Shown one piece after another: positions 7,562 through 18,834 of a stretch of DNA of 64,000 bases. Position 1 is the stretch's first letter; the number at the start of each line of letters is the position of its first letter. The translations under genes and the position numbers were made by a program. Source of the DNA: Gammaproteobacteria bacterium (GTDB lineage: Bacteria > Pseudomonadota > Gammaproteobacteria > Steroidobacterales > Steroidobacteraceae); contig JANYLM010000104.1 of the NCBI GenBank assembly GCA_025357835.1, forward strand, positions 19,131 through 83,130, read 5' to 3'. Under the pieces are notes generated by a model, which was given only the letters and a program-made list of their open reading frames with translations, searched no databases and had not been told where the DNA came from.

Positions 7562-8962
7562 CTAGGCTGCGGCTCGACAGCGCGATTCGAGGAATCGCCA
7601 CAGAATCGGCTCATCGCCATACGCCGCGTTGATTCTTAGATACCCGTGGCCCTGGCCGCTGATCGAGAACATCGTGCCCTTGGCCAGCAGAATGCCGATC
7701 GCCCGCGCATCGACGCAAAGCCGCTCCGGGTCAACGCCCGTTGGCAGCCGGCACCAAAGGAAAATACCGTCCGTCGCCGACTGCTCGATGATTAAACCCG
7801 CACGGCGCAGCGCGGCTATCGACGTCGCGCGTGCGGGCCCGAGCCGATCGCGCAGCCGCTCGGTGTGTTTGCGATATTTGCCGCTGGCGAGCAGCTCACG
7901 GAGGACGAATTCATCCAGTGCCGATCCCGAAAGAACCGCGAGAATCTTCGAGTCGACTAACTGAGGAACCAGCGCCTCCGGAGCCGCGATAAACCCGATG
8001 CGCATACCGGGCCCCAGAACTTTCGTAAAGCTGCCGACATACAGCACTCGCTTCAGCTCATCGATTTGCGCGAGTGACACGACGGGTCGCGGCGCGAGGT
8101 CGGTATACACATGATCCTCTACCACGACGAAATTATACTTTTCGGCCAGGGTCAGAATGCCGTGGCAGTTCGCCGCGGTGGCGCTGGTTCCAGTCGGATT
8201 GTGGAGTACGGTTTGGGTGACGAACATGCGCGGCCGATGCAGGCGAGCGGCCGATTCGAGTGCGTCTAAGTCCGTGCCCTCCGCTATGCGCGGAATCGGG
8301 ATCAGGTGCGCACTGTGCGCTCGAAGCTGCGCATGCAGAACGAAGTAGCCCGGATCATCGACCAGTACGCTGTCGTTGGGCTTCAACAAGGTTCGGGCAA
8401 TCAAATCGAAGGCATGCGATGCGCCGAAGGTGACGACAATGCAGCGGGCCGCAATGGGAACGCCTGCCATTCGAATCCGCTCTGCAAGCAATTCCCGTAG
8501 ACCGGGGTCACCCTGTACCGGGGCCGACTCGAGCAATACGCCGGATCTCGCGACCTTCGACAATATGGATGACGGCACCGCGTCGGTCAGCCAACTACCC
8601 GGCAGGAAGCCGGATCCGGCAGGGACCGCGAAGTGATGTTGCTCCAGAGTCTGGCGGGCGAAGCCGAGGATGGGGTCCAAGCTCGCCAGCGGTCCCAGCT
8701 CGATCCGCGGCGCCGCGGCGCGGTTTCGAGCCGGCGCCACAAAGTAGCCGGCGCCGGCCCTGGCATCGATCAGCCCCTTGGCGCTGAGCCTCTCGAAAGC
8801 CGACGTGACCGTATAAACACTGACCCCGACGCGATGCGCCAGCTGGCGCACCGAGGGCAGTCGTGAGCCTTCGGGAAGCCGTCCGGACTCAATGAGTTCG
8901 CTAACTCGCTCGACCAGCTGGTCGGCGAGTGGTATGGGCGATTTGCGCACGACACTAAACAC
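7562..8962 (-). CDS. MocR-type (GntR/aminotransferase) transcriptional regulator
   Basis: A 466-residue regulator with an N-terminal winged helix of the GntR family (about residues 10-80, SRLPSVRQLAHRVGVSVYTV). It is fused to a fold type I aminotransferase-like domain that binds PLP (lysine in GSFTKVLGPGMR). Such proteins usually sense an amino acid or PLP itself and control neighbouring genes. Translation starts at a GTG immediately after the TGA of the LysE gene, so the two are coupled. A 13-base word found 38 bases upstream is repeated in front of the LysE gene and may be its operator. Confidence 0.88.
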   Translation of the reverse strand: MFSVVRKSPIPLADQLVERVSELIESGRLPEGSRLPSVRQLAHRVGVSVYTVTSAFERLSAKGLIDARAGAGYFVAPARNRAAAPRIELGPLASLDPILGFARQTLEQHHFAVPAGSGFLPGSWLTDAVPSSILSKVARSGVLLESAPVQGDPGLRELLAERIRMAGVPIAARCIVVTFGASHAFDLIARTLLKPNDSVLVDDPGYFVLHAQLRAHSAHLIPIPRIAEGTDLDALESAARLHRPRMFVTQTVLHNPTGTSATAANCHGILTLAEKYNFVVVEDHVYTDLAPRPVVSLAQIDELKRVLYVGSFTKVLGPGMRIGFIAAPEALVPQLVDSKILAVLSGSALDEFVLRELLASGKYRKHTERLRDRLGPARATSIAALRRAGLIIEQSATDGIFLWCRLPTGVDPERLCVDARAIGILLAKGTMFSISGQGHGYLRINAAYGDEPILWRFLESRCRAAA

Positions 8963-8963
8963 A

Positions 8964-9554
8964 TCAACCTCGCAAACTCAGTACGGCCGTGAGGACCAGA
9001 AGTGTACTCATAGTCAGATTGAATACTCTTCTATAGGTCGGCCGCAACAGCAGGTGTCTAACTCCGCTGCCGAACAGAGCCCAGACACTGACGCAGGGAA
9101 GGTTTACGACAAGAAACAGTCCACCCACCACCAAAAAGAGAAGTGGGAACGGCGTGTGCCGCGGTAGAAACACGGCTGCGGTTGTAATTGCCATGACCCA
9201 GGCCTTGGGATTGATCGCCTGAAAGAGCATGGCCAGCCAAATCGTGAAAGGCCGGCGCGTCTCGGTCTCTGCCACAGTACTTGCATTCAGCAGCTGCCAC
9301 GCAAGGTACAGGAGGTAGGCGGCCCCGCCCCAGGCCAGCACGGTATGTAGTATGGGAAACTCTTGAAAGACGATGCCGAGCCCAAGCGCGGTGAGCACCA
9401 TTTGCAGCGCCGCACCGAGGCCGATGCCGAAGATATGCGGCAGAGTCGCTCGATATCCAAAGGATGCCCCGGAGGCCGTCACCATGACATTGTTCGGACC
9501 CGGCGTAATCGACATCACGGCGTAGTACGTTGCTAGTGCGGGCAGGTCGATCAC
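8964..9554 (-). CDS. LysE/RhtB-family amino acid exporter
   Basis: A 196-residue inner-membrane protein with about six hydrophobic helices and the family start signature SITPGPNNVMV (about residues 15-25). Members export amino acids such as lysine, threonine or homoserine. It is the first gene of an apparent operon with the MocR regulator and the dehydratase, which suggests a system that lowers the intracellular level of one amino acid by export and deamination. Substrate not determinable from the sequence. Confidence 0.85.
   Translation of the reverse strand: MIDLPALATYYAVMSITPGPNNVMVTASGASFGYRATLPHIFGIGLGAALQMVLTALGLGIVFQEFPILHTVLAWGGAAYLLYLAWQLLNASTVAETETRRPFTIWLAMLFQAINPKAWVMAITTAAVFLPRHTPFPLLFLVVGGLFLVVNLPCVSVWALFGSGVRHLLLRPTYRRVFNLTMSTLLVLTAVLSLRG
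9001..9013. promoter_or_regulatory. 13-bp repeat AGTGTACTCATAG, copy 1
   Basis: Lies within the 3' end of the LysE gene, 38 bases upstream of the MocR GTG start. It is identical to the copy at 9581-9593. The placement before two starts in one operon suggests a regulator-binding word. Confidence 0.35.
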
Positions 9555-9580
9555 GAACTTTCCTCGGTATGAATCGAGTC

Positions 9581-9593
9581 AGTGTACTCATAG
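9581..9593. promoter_or_regulatory. 13-bp repeat AGTGTACTCATAG, copy 2
   Basis: Located 26 bases upstream of the LysE gene start in the intergenic region after the nitrile hydratase activator gene. Same orientation and sequence as copy 1. Confidence 0.35.
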
Positions 9594-9663
9594 CCCGGGA
9601 TGTTGAACCGAGGCACCCGAGCGCGCAGGCGGCAAACTGTGTTGGTTGCCTGACCGGAACAGT

Positions 9664-10059
9664 TTAACTATGGATTGTCTCTGGCAAGGTCACCGGCTTA
9701 CCGTGCGGCGTATGCCGGTAGGCGTCCGCCCACGCGACCTTGCGGGTGAGCAATGATTGTGGATCGCTCAGTCCCTTGGTCGACACCAAGCGTTCGAGGG
9801 CTGTGAGCCAATGGTGGTAGTACTTCGATTCGTCGTCGGGCTCTGTCGCGTTCGCCGCCTGTTTGATTTCACCCGCAAGAGTCGCAGCCCACTCCTTCCA
9901 TGTAAAATATCCCTGTTCAGACAGCTTCACCGCGAGGGCAAATGCCTGTGCCTGCCATGGCTCGGCAAAAATCGGCTCGCCGCCTTCGCGAGGAAGGGTA
10001 AGCAGGTCATCCAAGCGTTCGGTCTTAAGACCCGGTCTAGACAGGGTCAAGATAGTCAT
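9664..10059 (-). CDS. Nitrile hydratase accessory protein (activator, P14K-like)
   Basis: Helps load the metal and oxidise the active-site cysteines of nitrile hydratase. The start at 10059 ([10 protein letters not shown]) is preferred to the track start at 10125, because it gives 131 residues, the usual family length, and a 23-base overlap with the beta-subunit gene. The block FAEPWQAQAFALAVKLSEQG followed by FTWKEWAATLAGEI and YYHHWLTALERLV is typical of these activators, which share a fold with the beta-subunit N-terminus. Last gene of the alpha-beta-activator operon. Confidence 0.85.
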   Translation of the reverse strand: MTILTLSRPGLKTERLDDLLTLPREGGEPIFAEPWQAQAFALAVKLSEQGYFTWKEWAATLAGEIKQAANATEPDDESKYYHHWLTALERLVSTKGLSDPQSLLTRKVAWADAYRHTPHGKPVTLPETIHS

Positions 10060-10696
10060 CCCACAGATCGAGGTAAACCGAATCTCGGGGCTCGGCCTGC
10101 TCGCCCCACAATTCGCGAGCGGCAAAGCGCACCGAGTACAGGTGCTGCGGCTTTTCCCCTAGAAACTGGCAATTGGTATCCGGAAACACGAATACTCCGT
10201 GATCGCGAATTATGGTGCCGGTCCTGCCGCGCGCATACCGAGGAAGGCGCGTGTGCGTGGCGGGATGGATCTCGCGGGTGCGCACGGCCTGGCCCTCCCG
10301 ATGTCGCGGCGCAATCTTGAACTCACGGTTGGTAGGCGAGCCCTTCGAGACCATGGCGGCGACTTTATCCACCGTCAACGGTGGAGTGAGCTTAGGTTGC
10401 CCGAGAGCCGGATGACCCGTGGCCATTTCGTCCGCGGCTACGAGTCCCCGCTCAACCATCAACTTAGCGAAAGCGATGTATTGCCGCGCATAGTAGCTAG
10501 CCTGCAAATGTTCGGTGGGTGGTACTCGTTCGACAGCGTAGCGGCTTGCGTCGATATTCCATTTTCCCCAAGCTCCGGCGCCGCGGCGCATCGCAAACAG
10601 ACGACTCTCCCAGATCGCATGGAAGACGGGCTCGTTCTTTTCCGCAACCACGGGTCCCATCCCGTGCATTCCACCCATATCGTGAATTCCATTCAT
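10037..10696 (-). CDS. nthB: Nitrile hydratase beta subunit
   Basis: Non-catalytic partner of the alpha subunit in hydration of nitriles to amides. The 219-residue protein begins [14 protein letters not shown], the standard opening of beta subunits. It has [14 protein letters not shown] in the helical N-domain and a C-terminal SH3-like barrel with [15 protein letters not shown]. Its ATG overlaps the alpha-subunit TGA. No Sec or Tat signal is visible here, in contrast to the alpha subunit, so if the enzyme is exported this chain would have to be carried along as a complex. Confidence 0.9.
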   Translation of the reverse strand: MNGIHDMGGMHGMGPVVAEKNEPVFHAIWESRLFAMRRGAGAWGKWNIDASRYAVERVPPTEHLQASYYARQYIAFAKLMVERGLVAADEMATGHPALGQPKLTPPLTVDKVAAMVSKGSPTNREFKIAPRHREGQAVRTREIHPATHTRLPRYARGRTGTIIRDHGVFVFPDTNCQFLGEKPQHLYSVRFAARELWGEQAEPRDSVYLDLWDDYLDPV

Positions 10697-11424
10697 GCTC
10701 GATCTCCCTGCCGCGACGGCAGGTCACGGGCTACGCCCACCATGGCATCCCGGGTTACCAGCAGAGCAAGCTCCTGCTCGTTCAAGTGCGCCGTGTCAGG
10801 CGGGCGTTCCGGAAGTACGAGGTAGCGAATTTCCGCCGTGCTGTCCCAAACGCGTACTTCAACATGCTCTGGAAGCACGACTCCAAACTCGCGCAGCACT
10901 CCACGCGGATCGATTACGGTGCGCGAGCGATACGGAGGGGATTTGTACCACACCGGGGGCAGTCCAAGGACCGGCCAGGGGTAGCATGAACACAGTGTGC
11001 AAACGACGATGTTATGCACGGAGGGCGTGTTTTCTACGACCACCATGTGCTCGCCCTGCATGCCGGAGTAGCCCAGTTCGGCGATGGCATGATCCGCGTT
11101 GCTCAGAAGTCTTTGCTTGTACGAAGTGTCATTCCATGCGCGCGCCACGACGCGTGCGCCATTGCGCGGGCCGATCTTGTGTTCATACGTGTCGACCAGC
11201 GCATCGAGAGCGGACTTGTCTACCAGTCCTTTTTCCACCAACAAGGACTCCAGCGCCATGACCCGTAACGCCACATCCGATGGGACGTCTTGGTGATCAT
11301 GATCGTGAGCGTGCGCATGCTCACCGTTCTGGCCCGCTTCGCCGGCTTTGGAGGCGCCTGCGGCTATAGGCGCACCCGCCACGGTTATTGCACCGGCCAG
11401 GAAATCCCGTCGAGTGGTTTCCAT
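10693..11424 (-). CDS. nthA: Nitrile hydratase alpha subunit, cobalt type, with Tat-like leader
   Basis: Carries the metal centre of nitrile hydratase. The claw motif is VCTLCSC (141-147); Thr in the second claw position marks the cobalt type, while iron enzymes have Ser. The 243-residue protein opens with [19 protein letters not shown], a good twin-arginine signal (RRDFL, hydrophobic core, AxA-like end). A His/Asp-rich linker ([12 protein letters not shown], 35-46) follows, and the conserved domain starts near residue 50. His-rich N-termini occur in the family; a Tat leader is unusual because known enzymes are cytoplasmic. First gene of its operon. No amidase gene is nearby. Confidence 0.88.
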   Translation of the reverse strand: METTRRDFLAGAITVAGAPIAAGASKAGEAGQNGEHAHAHDHDHQDVPSDVALRVMALESLLVEKGLVDKSALDALVDTYEHKIGPRNGARVVARAWNDTSYKQRLLSNADHAIAELGYSGMQGEHMVVVENTPSVHNIVVCTLCSCYPWPVLGLPPVWYKSPPYRSRTVIDPRGVLREFGVVLPEHVEVRVWDSTAEIRYLVLPERPPDTAHLNEQELALLVTRDAMVGVARDLPSRQGDRA

Positions 11425-11454
11425 TGCCCGCTCCTTTGCGCCGCGATGCCTTCG

Positions 11455-14103
<2,649 letters not shown>

Positions 14104-14143
14104 TCAATCCTTGAGAAGCTTGGTTCCACCAGCAACCTAGGTG

Positions 14144-14159
14144 TGTTCCACGTGGAACC
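14144..14159. promoter_or_regulatory. parS-like centromere site
   Basis: TGTTCCACGTGGAACC, with a perfect 14-base palindrome GTTCCACGTGGAAC. This equals the ParB-binding sequence I know from Pseudomonas. It lies just beyond the recF stop, and parA/parB are in this window about 22 kb away. Confidence 0.85.
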
Positions 14160-14160
14160 A

Positions 14161-15225
14161 TTACAACGCTTCCACCCGCCCCGCGTTCACGCTGAATGTT
14201 CGCCCAGGGGTGCCAAAGGCCGGGAACTCTCCATGCAGGGTAGTGACAATCAGCTGTACCGACTGAGTGGACACCTCCCGAATGAGCCCCGCAAGGCGAT
14301 CATCGTCCAGTTCGGCGGCGGGATCATCCAACAGCAAACAGGGCTGCACAGGGGCGGTCTCAGGAAACAGCTTCACCTGCGAGATCAACAACGCGGCCGC
14401 TAACAGCTTTTGTTGTCCCCGCGATATTCGATCTTTAACTCGGAGCCCACCAAGCCGGATACTAAGATCCGCCCGATGCGGCCCGACCTGAGTCGCGCCG
14501 CTCTCCTGGTCGTGGGCCCAACTGTTCTGAAGCCCTTCGGCAAAGCTTCGATCTCGCGGCCATCCCGGGCCATAGCTAAGCTCTAGCTCTAAGCCAAGTA
14601 AATTGCGCCCTATGACCTCCGCATGGCGGGTCAGCAATGTCACGTATCGCGATCTAGCATTCGACACTAGGCTCCCATACTCCAGCAGGTCGCGGTCCCA
14701 GGCGGAGACCACGGTGCGAGGCAGTCTGGATTTGAGAGCAGCGTTACGCTGCTTGAGCGCCTGGTTGTATCGCTGCCAATGGCCAATAAATGAATGTTCC
14801 ACATGGAACACACCCCAGTCCAAGAATCGCCTGCGCCGGCTCGGCCCCTCTTCAATCAGGCGATGAACCTCGGGATCTATAATCTGAACCGGCAACAGCA
14901 GCGCCAGCTCAGCCAGTGAGGAGGTCTTTGCGCCGGCAACCTTCGCACGCACGCCGGCGGTGGTCCCTTCCACCCCTACCGGAATTCGACGGTCGGGCGA
15001 CTCAATCTCACCGAACACTACAAACTGTTCGGCGCCGTGCCGGATCAAATGCTCAAGCCGCCGGGTACGAAAAGATCGCCCACGACCCAGCACGTACAAT
15101 GCCTCCAGCAAGCTCGTCTTGCCGGAGGCATTGGTCCCACTGATCAACGTAAATCGGGAATCGAGCTCAAGACCGGCCGACTGCAAGCAGCGGAAATCCG
15201 TTACTTGCACGCGGCGCAGGGGCAC
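14161..15225 (-). CDS. recF: DNA replication/repair protein RecF
   Basis: SMC-like ATPase that helps load RecA at gaps. The 354-residue protein shows Walker A (SGTNASGKTSLLE, from about residue 29), an ABC-type signature region (KDRISRGQQKLLAAALLIS) and Walker B (PCLLLDDPAAELDDDR). Start is GTG, three bases after the dnaN TGA, which implies translational coupling. A second parS-like palindrome is embedded in its coding sequence. Confidence 0.95.
   Translation of the reverse strand: MPLRRVQVTDFRCLQSAGLELDSRFTLISGTNASGKTSLLEALYVLGRGRSFRTRRLEHLIRHGAEQFVVFGEIESPDRRIPVGVEGTTAGVRAKVAGAKTSSLAELALLLPVQIIDPEVHRLIEEGPSRRRRFLDWGVFHVEHSFIGHWQRYNQALKQRNAALKSRLPRTVVSAWDRDLLEYGSLVSNARSRYVTLLTRHAEVIGRNLLGLELELSYGPGWPRDRSFAEGLQNSWAHDQESGATQVGPHRADLSIRLGGLRVKDRISRGQQKLLAAALLISQVKLFPETAPVQPCLLLDDPAAELDDDRLAGLIREVSTQSVQLIVTTLHGEFPAFGTPGRTFSVNAGRVEAL
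14795..14810. promoter_or_regulatory. parS-like site inside recF
   Basis: TGTTCCACATGGAACA: same arms as the first site with one central base changed. It sits in the recF coding region, about 650 bases from the other copy. Confidence 0.65.
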
Positions 15226-15228
15226 GGC

Positions 15229-16326
15229 TCACAGTCTCATCGGCATCACGACATAGCGAGCCGTGGCATTGCCCGGCGAGCGAATCAGGCAGCTGCTATT
15301 GCTGTCGGTGAGGCCAAGTTCAACTTCTTGGCCATCGATGGCCGCCAAGGCATCAAGCAAATAATTGACATTGAACCCCACCTCGAGATCGATGCCGTCG
15401 TAGCTAACCTCGATCTCCTCCTCTGCTTCCTCTTGCTCGGGGTTATGAGCCTGAACCGTGATTACGTTCTTCTTCACTGTGACTCGAATGCCGCGGTATT
15501 TTTCATTGGAAAGGATCGCCGTTCGCTGCAGAGCCTGCCGCAAAATATCTCGATCGGCACGGATCGTGGTGGCTGGCAACGCCGGGATAACCCGTGAATA
15601 TTCCGGAAATCGGCCGTCAATGAGCTTCGAAGTGAAGCGAACGTCGCCGACCTGGGCACGAACGTGATTTGTTCCAATAGCCAACTCCGCAACTCCCTCA
15701 GCAGTGAGCACCCGCTGCAGCTCCAGCACGCCCTTGCGAGGCACGATAACCTGTTGCGAGGTCTTCGCCTTCGCCGCCAACGCAGTTTCGCACAGCGCCA
15801 GTCGGTGTCCGTCGGTGGCAACCGCCCGCAGCACCATGCCGTCGATCTCGAGCAGCATACCGTTCAGGTAGTAGCGAACGTCTTGCTGCGCCATGGAAAA
15901 ATGCGTCTTTTCCAGCAAACGCTGCAATTCCTTACGGGGTACCTGCACGGTCTGCTGCGCATTGATGTCGTCGATCACCGGAAATTCCGCGGCGGGCAGC
16001 GTTGACAAACTGAACCGGCTACGCCCGGCTTTGATGACCACCTTTTCCCCTTCGAGGCTCAGGGATACCGACAGCTTTTCCGGCAATGCCCGCAAAATGT
16101 CCAAGAATTTGCGGCCGGGGACGGTGATATCTCCCGCGTCCTGAACGGCTACTTCGGTGGAAGCCACCAGCTCCACCTCCAGATCAGTGGCGGTAATCGA
16201 CAATTGCCCCTGGCGAACACCCAGCAGCACATTGGCCAGTACCGGCATGGTCTGGCGCCTCTCCACGACGCCGATCACCGCCTGCAGTGGAGCCAACAAT
16301 TTCTCACGCTCAGCCGTCAATTTCAT
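15229..16326 (-). CDS. dnaN: DNA polymerase III beta subunit (sliding clamp)
   Basis: Ring-shaped processivity clamp. The ATG at 16326 (MKLTAEREKLLAPLQAVIGVVERR) is preferred over the GTG at 16332, as it matches the family N-terminus. The three clamp domains cover 365 residues and the protein ends YVVMPMRL, the normal clamp C-terminus. It lies between recF and the probable origin. Confidence 0.96.
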   Translation of the reverse strand: MKLTAEREKLLAPLQAVIGVVERRQTMPVLANVLLGVRQGQLSITATDLEVELVASTEVAVQDAGDITVPGRKFLDILRALPEKLSVSLSLEGEKVVIKAGRSRFSLSTLPAAEFPVIDDINAQQTVQVPRKELQRLLEKTHFSMAQQDVRYYLNGMLLEIDGMVLRAVATDGHRLALCETALAAKAKTSQQVIVPRKGVLELQRVLTAEGVAELAIGTNHVRAQVGDVRFTSKLIDGRFPEYSRVIPALPATTIRADRDILRQALQRTAILSNEKYRGIRVTVKKNVITVQAHNPEQEEAEEEIEVSYDGIDLEVGFNVNYLLDALAAIDGQEVELGLTDSNSSCLIRSPGNATARYVVMPMRL

Positions 16327-16546
16327 GGGCACACCCGTCTTACCAATCTTAGATTTAGATTCTTAAAAGAGATTATTACTATGATTATGAGGCAGCCCAT
16401 TTTTCGGTATAACTCCAAAAACGCTATAAATTTCAATATCTTACAAACACTGAAACTCTATCCGACTCCTGTCCGGTGAGGGCTTGTAAGCTGTCGATGA
16501 CTTGTGGGTATCTTTATCCACAACGTCGTCCACAGGTTTTGAGCCC
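16327..16546. other. oriC: Probable chromosomal origin (oriC) between dnaA and dnaN
   Basis: A 220-base gap holding a perfect DnaA box TTATCCACA (16514-16522), followed by a near-match in GTCGTCCACAGG. Toward dnaN there is a markedly AT-rich tract (about 16345-16460, with TTAGATTTAGATTC and AGAGATTATTACTATGATTATG) that could be the unwinding element. By contrast, the dnaA-rpmH gap has no DnaA box that I can see. Experimental oriC positions vary among gammaproteobacteria, so the placement is inferred. Confidence 0.65.
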
Positions 16547-17905
16547 CTATCCCGCCAGGGTTCTCAACAGGTTCATATAATCCTCGCCGATTCGCCGTTC
16601 AGTCTCACGTAACTCCTTGACTCGCCTGCAGGCATGCAACACCGTCGTATGATCTCGGCCGCCGAACGCGTCTCCGATCTCCGGCAGGCTGTGATTGGTC
16701 AACGCCTTTGCCAATGCCATCGCGACTTGGCGCGGCCGGGCAATGGAACGGCTGCGACGTTTCGACAACAAATCGGCAATTCTAATTTTGTAGTATTCCG
16801 CCACCGTCTTTTGGATATTTTCCACGGTCACCAGTTTTTCTTGCAGCGCCAATAGGTCGCGCAACGCTTCCTTGACCAAGTCCAGAGTGATAGGCCGCCC
16901 GGTAAAGTTCGATGTCGCCACCACTCTGCGCAAGGCGCCTTCGAGTTCGCGAACATTCGAGCGAATGCGCTTGGCAATGAAAAAGGCCACTTCCTCCGGC
17001 AAATCGACGTGCGAAATCGCTGCCTTGCTCATCAAGATTGCAACACAAGTTTCAAGCTCCGGAGGCTCGATGGCCACCGTCAAACCCCAGCCGAATCTCG
17101 ACTTCAAACGCTCCTCAAGCCCGTCGACCTCTTTGGGGTAGCGATCGCAGGTCAAGATCACTTGCTGCTGGCTTTCCAACAGGGCATTGAAGGTATGAAA
17201 GAACTCCTCTTGGGAGCGTTCCTTACCGGCAAAAAACTGGATATCGTCAATCATTAACGCGTCCAAGGAACGGTACGCCGTCTTGAAATCGTTGATGGTG
17301 TTGTGCTGCAGTGCCTTCACCATGTCGCTGACGAATCGCTCGCTATGCACGTAGGCCAGCCGTGCTTCCGAGTTGTTTTCTTTGATCTTGTTGGCCACCG
17401 CATGCATGAGGTGGGTCTTGCCGAGGCCGACGCCGCCATAAATAAACAGCGGGTTATAGGCCCTCCCAGGATTCCCCGCGACCTGAATCGCGGCTGCCTT
17501 GGCGAGCTGATTACTTTTTCCCTCGACGAATCCTTCGAAGGTGAAACTGGCGTTAATCGGTGCGCCAAGCACCGAGGGCACAGGCCTGCGAGCCTTCGCC
17601 GGAGCGCCGTTGACCGCGGATTGGCCGCCATTGACCGCTACCACCGGGGTCGAGACGCCGGCCCGAGTCCCCACATCGAGCACCAGCTCGGGAGCCGGGT
17701 CCTCGGCGAAGGCCCGAATGAGCTCGCGGATCCTGGGCAGGGAGTTCTGGCCCAGCCACTCAATAACATAGCGATTAGGCGCCAGGAGCCTCAGTTCCCC
17801 GTCCCGTTCGATGGCCTGAAGGGGTCGCACCCAGGTATTGAACTGCTGCTCCGGGAGTTCGCTCTCGAGCACTCGCAGACAGCGGTTCCATAGCGACTCC
17901 GACAA
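16547..17905 (-). CDS. dnaA: Chromosomal replication initiator DnaA
   Basis: Binds DnaA boxes and opens the origin. I chose the TTG at 17905, because it gives [13 protein letters not shown], the normal DnaA beginning, and has GAGGAG seven bases upstream; the track start at 17932 adds nine unlikely residues. Domain I is followed by a short linker. The AAA+ domain has Walker A ([13 protein letters not shown]) and Walker B (MIDDIQFF). The C-terminal DNA-binding domain has the signature [13 protein letters not shown]. Divergent from rpmH. Confidence 0.95.
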   Translation of the reverse strand: MSESLWNRCLRVLESELPEQQFNTWVRPLQAIERDGELRLLAPNRYVIEWLGQNSLPRIRELIRAFAEDPAPELVLDVGTRAGVSTPVVAVNGGQSAVNGAPAKARRPVPSVLGAPINASFTFEGFVEGKSNQLAKAAAIQVAGNPGRAYNPLFIYGGVGLGKTHLMHAVANKIKENNSEARLAYVHSERFVSDMVKALQHNTINDFKTAYRSLDALMIDDIQFFAGKERSQEEFFHTFNALLESQQQVILTCDRYPKEVDGLEERLKSRFGWGLTVAIEPPELETCVAILMSKAAISHVDLPEEVAFFIAKRIRSNVRELEGALRRVVATSNFTGRPITLDLVKEALRDLLALQEKLVTVENIQKTVAEYYKIRIADLLSKRRSRSIARPRQVAMALAKALTNHSLPEIGDAFGGRDHTTVLHACRRVKELRETERRIGEDYMNLLRTLAG

Positions 17906-17988
17906 GAGCGCTCTCCTCAAGGTTTGGGGCAATGGGGCAAAGTAAACGAAAGGGCAGCGAGTCTAGCTCCAACTTGATGGGGCGTCTA

Positions 17989-18017
17989 TTGACACATCCA
18001 TGCTCGCTCAGTACCCT
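17989..18017 (+). promoter_or_regulatory. Predicted sigma-70 promoter of rpmH-rnpA
   Basis: TTGACA (17989-17994), 17-base spacer, TACCCT (18012-18017), about 64 bases before the rpmH ATG. The -35 is perfect; the -10 keeps the TA...T pattern. Confidence 0.5.
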
Positions 18018-18080
18018 TGCGGCCTTTCGTAAGTCTCCCAATTCATTGATTTGGCCCGTGGTTTTTGCTCGAGTCGCGCT

Positions 18081-18215
18081 ATGAAACGTACTTTCAATCC
18101 CAGTAATTTACATCGTGCCCGCACCCACGGCTTTCGCGCGCGCATGGCCACGAAGAGCGGTCGCCGATTGCTCGCGCGCCGTCGCGCCAAAGGCCGCAAG
18201 CGCCTCTGTCCCTGA
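18081..18215 (+). CDS. rpmH: 50S ribosomal protein L34
   Basis: A 44-residue very basic protein, too short for the ORF track: [20 protein letters not shown] and so on to KRLCP. The KRTFNPS start, the [14 protein letters not shown] core and the [10 protein letters not shown] tail are diagnostic of L34. It lies directly between dnaA and rnpA, the standard bacterial arrangement. The ending LCP differs slightly from the common LTVS/LSA tails. Confidence 0.97.
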   Translation: MKRTFNPSNLHRARTHGFRARMATKSGRRLLARRRAKGRKRLCP

Positions 18216-18283
18216 GACAGATTAAGGGCTGTCTAACGATCCCCGCGTTAACCAAGAGGCTGACGTTCGAGCCGAGCAAGCGA

Positions 18284-18601
18284 TTGCACCAGCCGGCCGA
18301 ATTTCGCGAAGTGAAGCGGCGCGGCAAGAAATTCGCCGATGCTTACTTTAGTTTGTTGGTCCTGGCCAATCATGAAACCTATCCTCGATTGGGTTTGAGT
18401 ATTGCAACCCGTACCTTCGGCACGGCCGTCGCGCGCAATCGCATTAAACGCCTTGCACGAGAGTCCTTTCGTTTGAACCAACACTCACTGCCGCCGGTCG
18501 ATGTTACCGTCTCCGCACGAGACGCGGCACGTCAAGCTTCGCCGGGTGATTTGCGCACGAGTTTGGACAAACATTGGAAGTCGATTACCCAACGATGCTG
18601 A
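18284..18601 (+). CDS. rnpA: Ribonuclease P protein component
   Basis: Protein subunit of RNase P for tRNA 5' processing. The core [21 protein letters not shown] is the RNR signature. The start is uncertain: the frame is open upstream ([19 protein letters not shown]) but offers no ATG or GTG. The TTG at 18284 trims the usual N-terminal RL, so the CTG at 18260 may be the true start. The stop overlaps the yidD ATG. Confidence 0.92.
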   Translation: MHQPAEFREVKRRGKKFADAYFSLLVLANHETYPRLGLSIATRTFGTAVARNRIKRLARESFRLNQHSLPPVDVTVSARDAARQASPGDLRTSLDKHWKSITQRC

Positions 18602-18834
18602 GCCTGCGCGAAATGCTTTTGCGGATCATCCGCGGCTACCAATTGCTGTTGAGCCCCATGCTGGGGCCCCGCTGCCGCTTCTATCCCAGCTGCTCCTGCT
18701 ACGCGCATACCGCGATCGAACGATACGGAGCCTGGCAGGGTGCGTGGCTCGGCCTACGCCGCCTTCTACGCTGTCATCCCTTCAACAAGGGCGGCTACGA
18801 CCCTGTGCCGGACAAGAGAATGATCAATGCCTAA
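18595..18834 (+). CDS. yidD: Membrane protein insertion efficiency factor YidD
   Basis: A 79-residue membrane-associated protein that aids YidC-dependent insertion. The start at 18595 ([21 protein letters not shown]) is chosen over the track start because it overlaps the rnpA stop and matches the family. Diagnostic are the [22 protein letters not shown] cysteine block and the ending [10 protein letters not shown]. The stop overlaps the yidC start by eight bases. Confidence 0.93.
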   Translation: MLSLREMLLRIIRGYQLLLSPMLGPRCRFYPSCSCYAHTAIERYGAWQGAWLGLRRLLRCHPFNKGGYDPVPDKRMINA

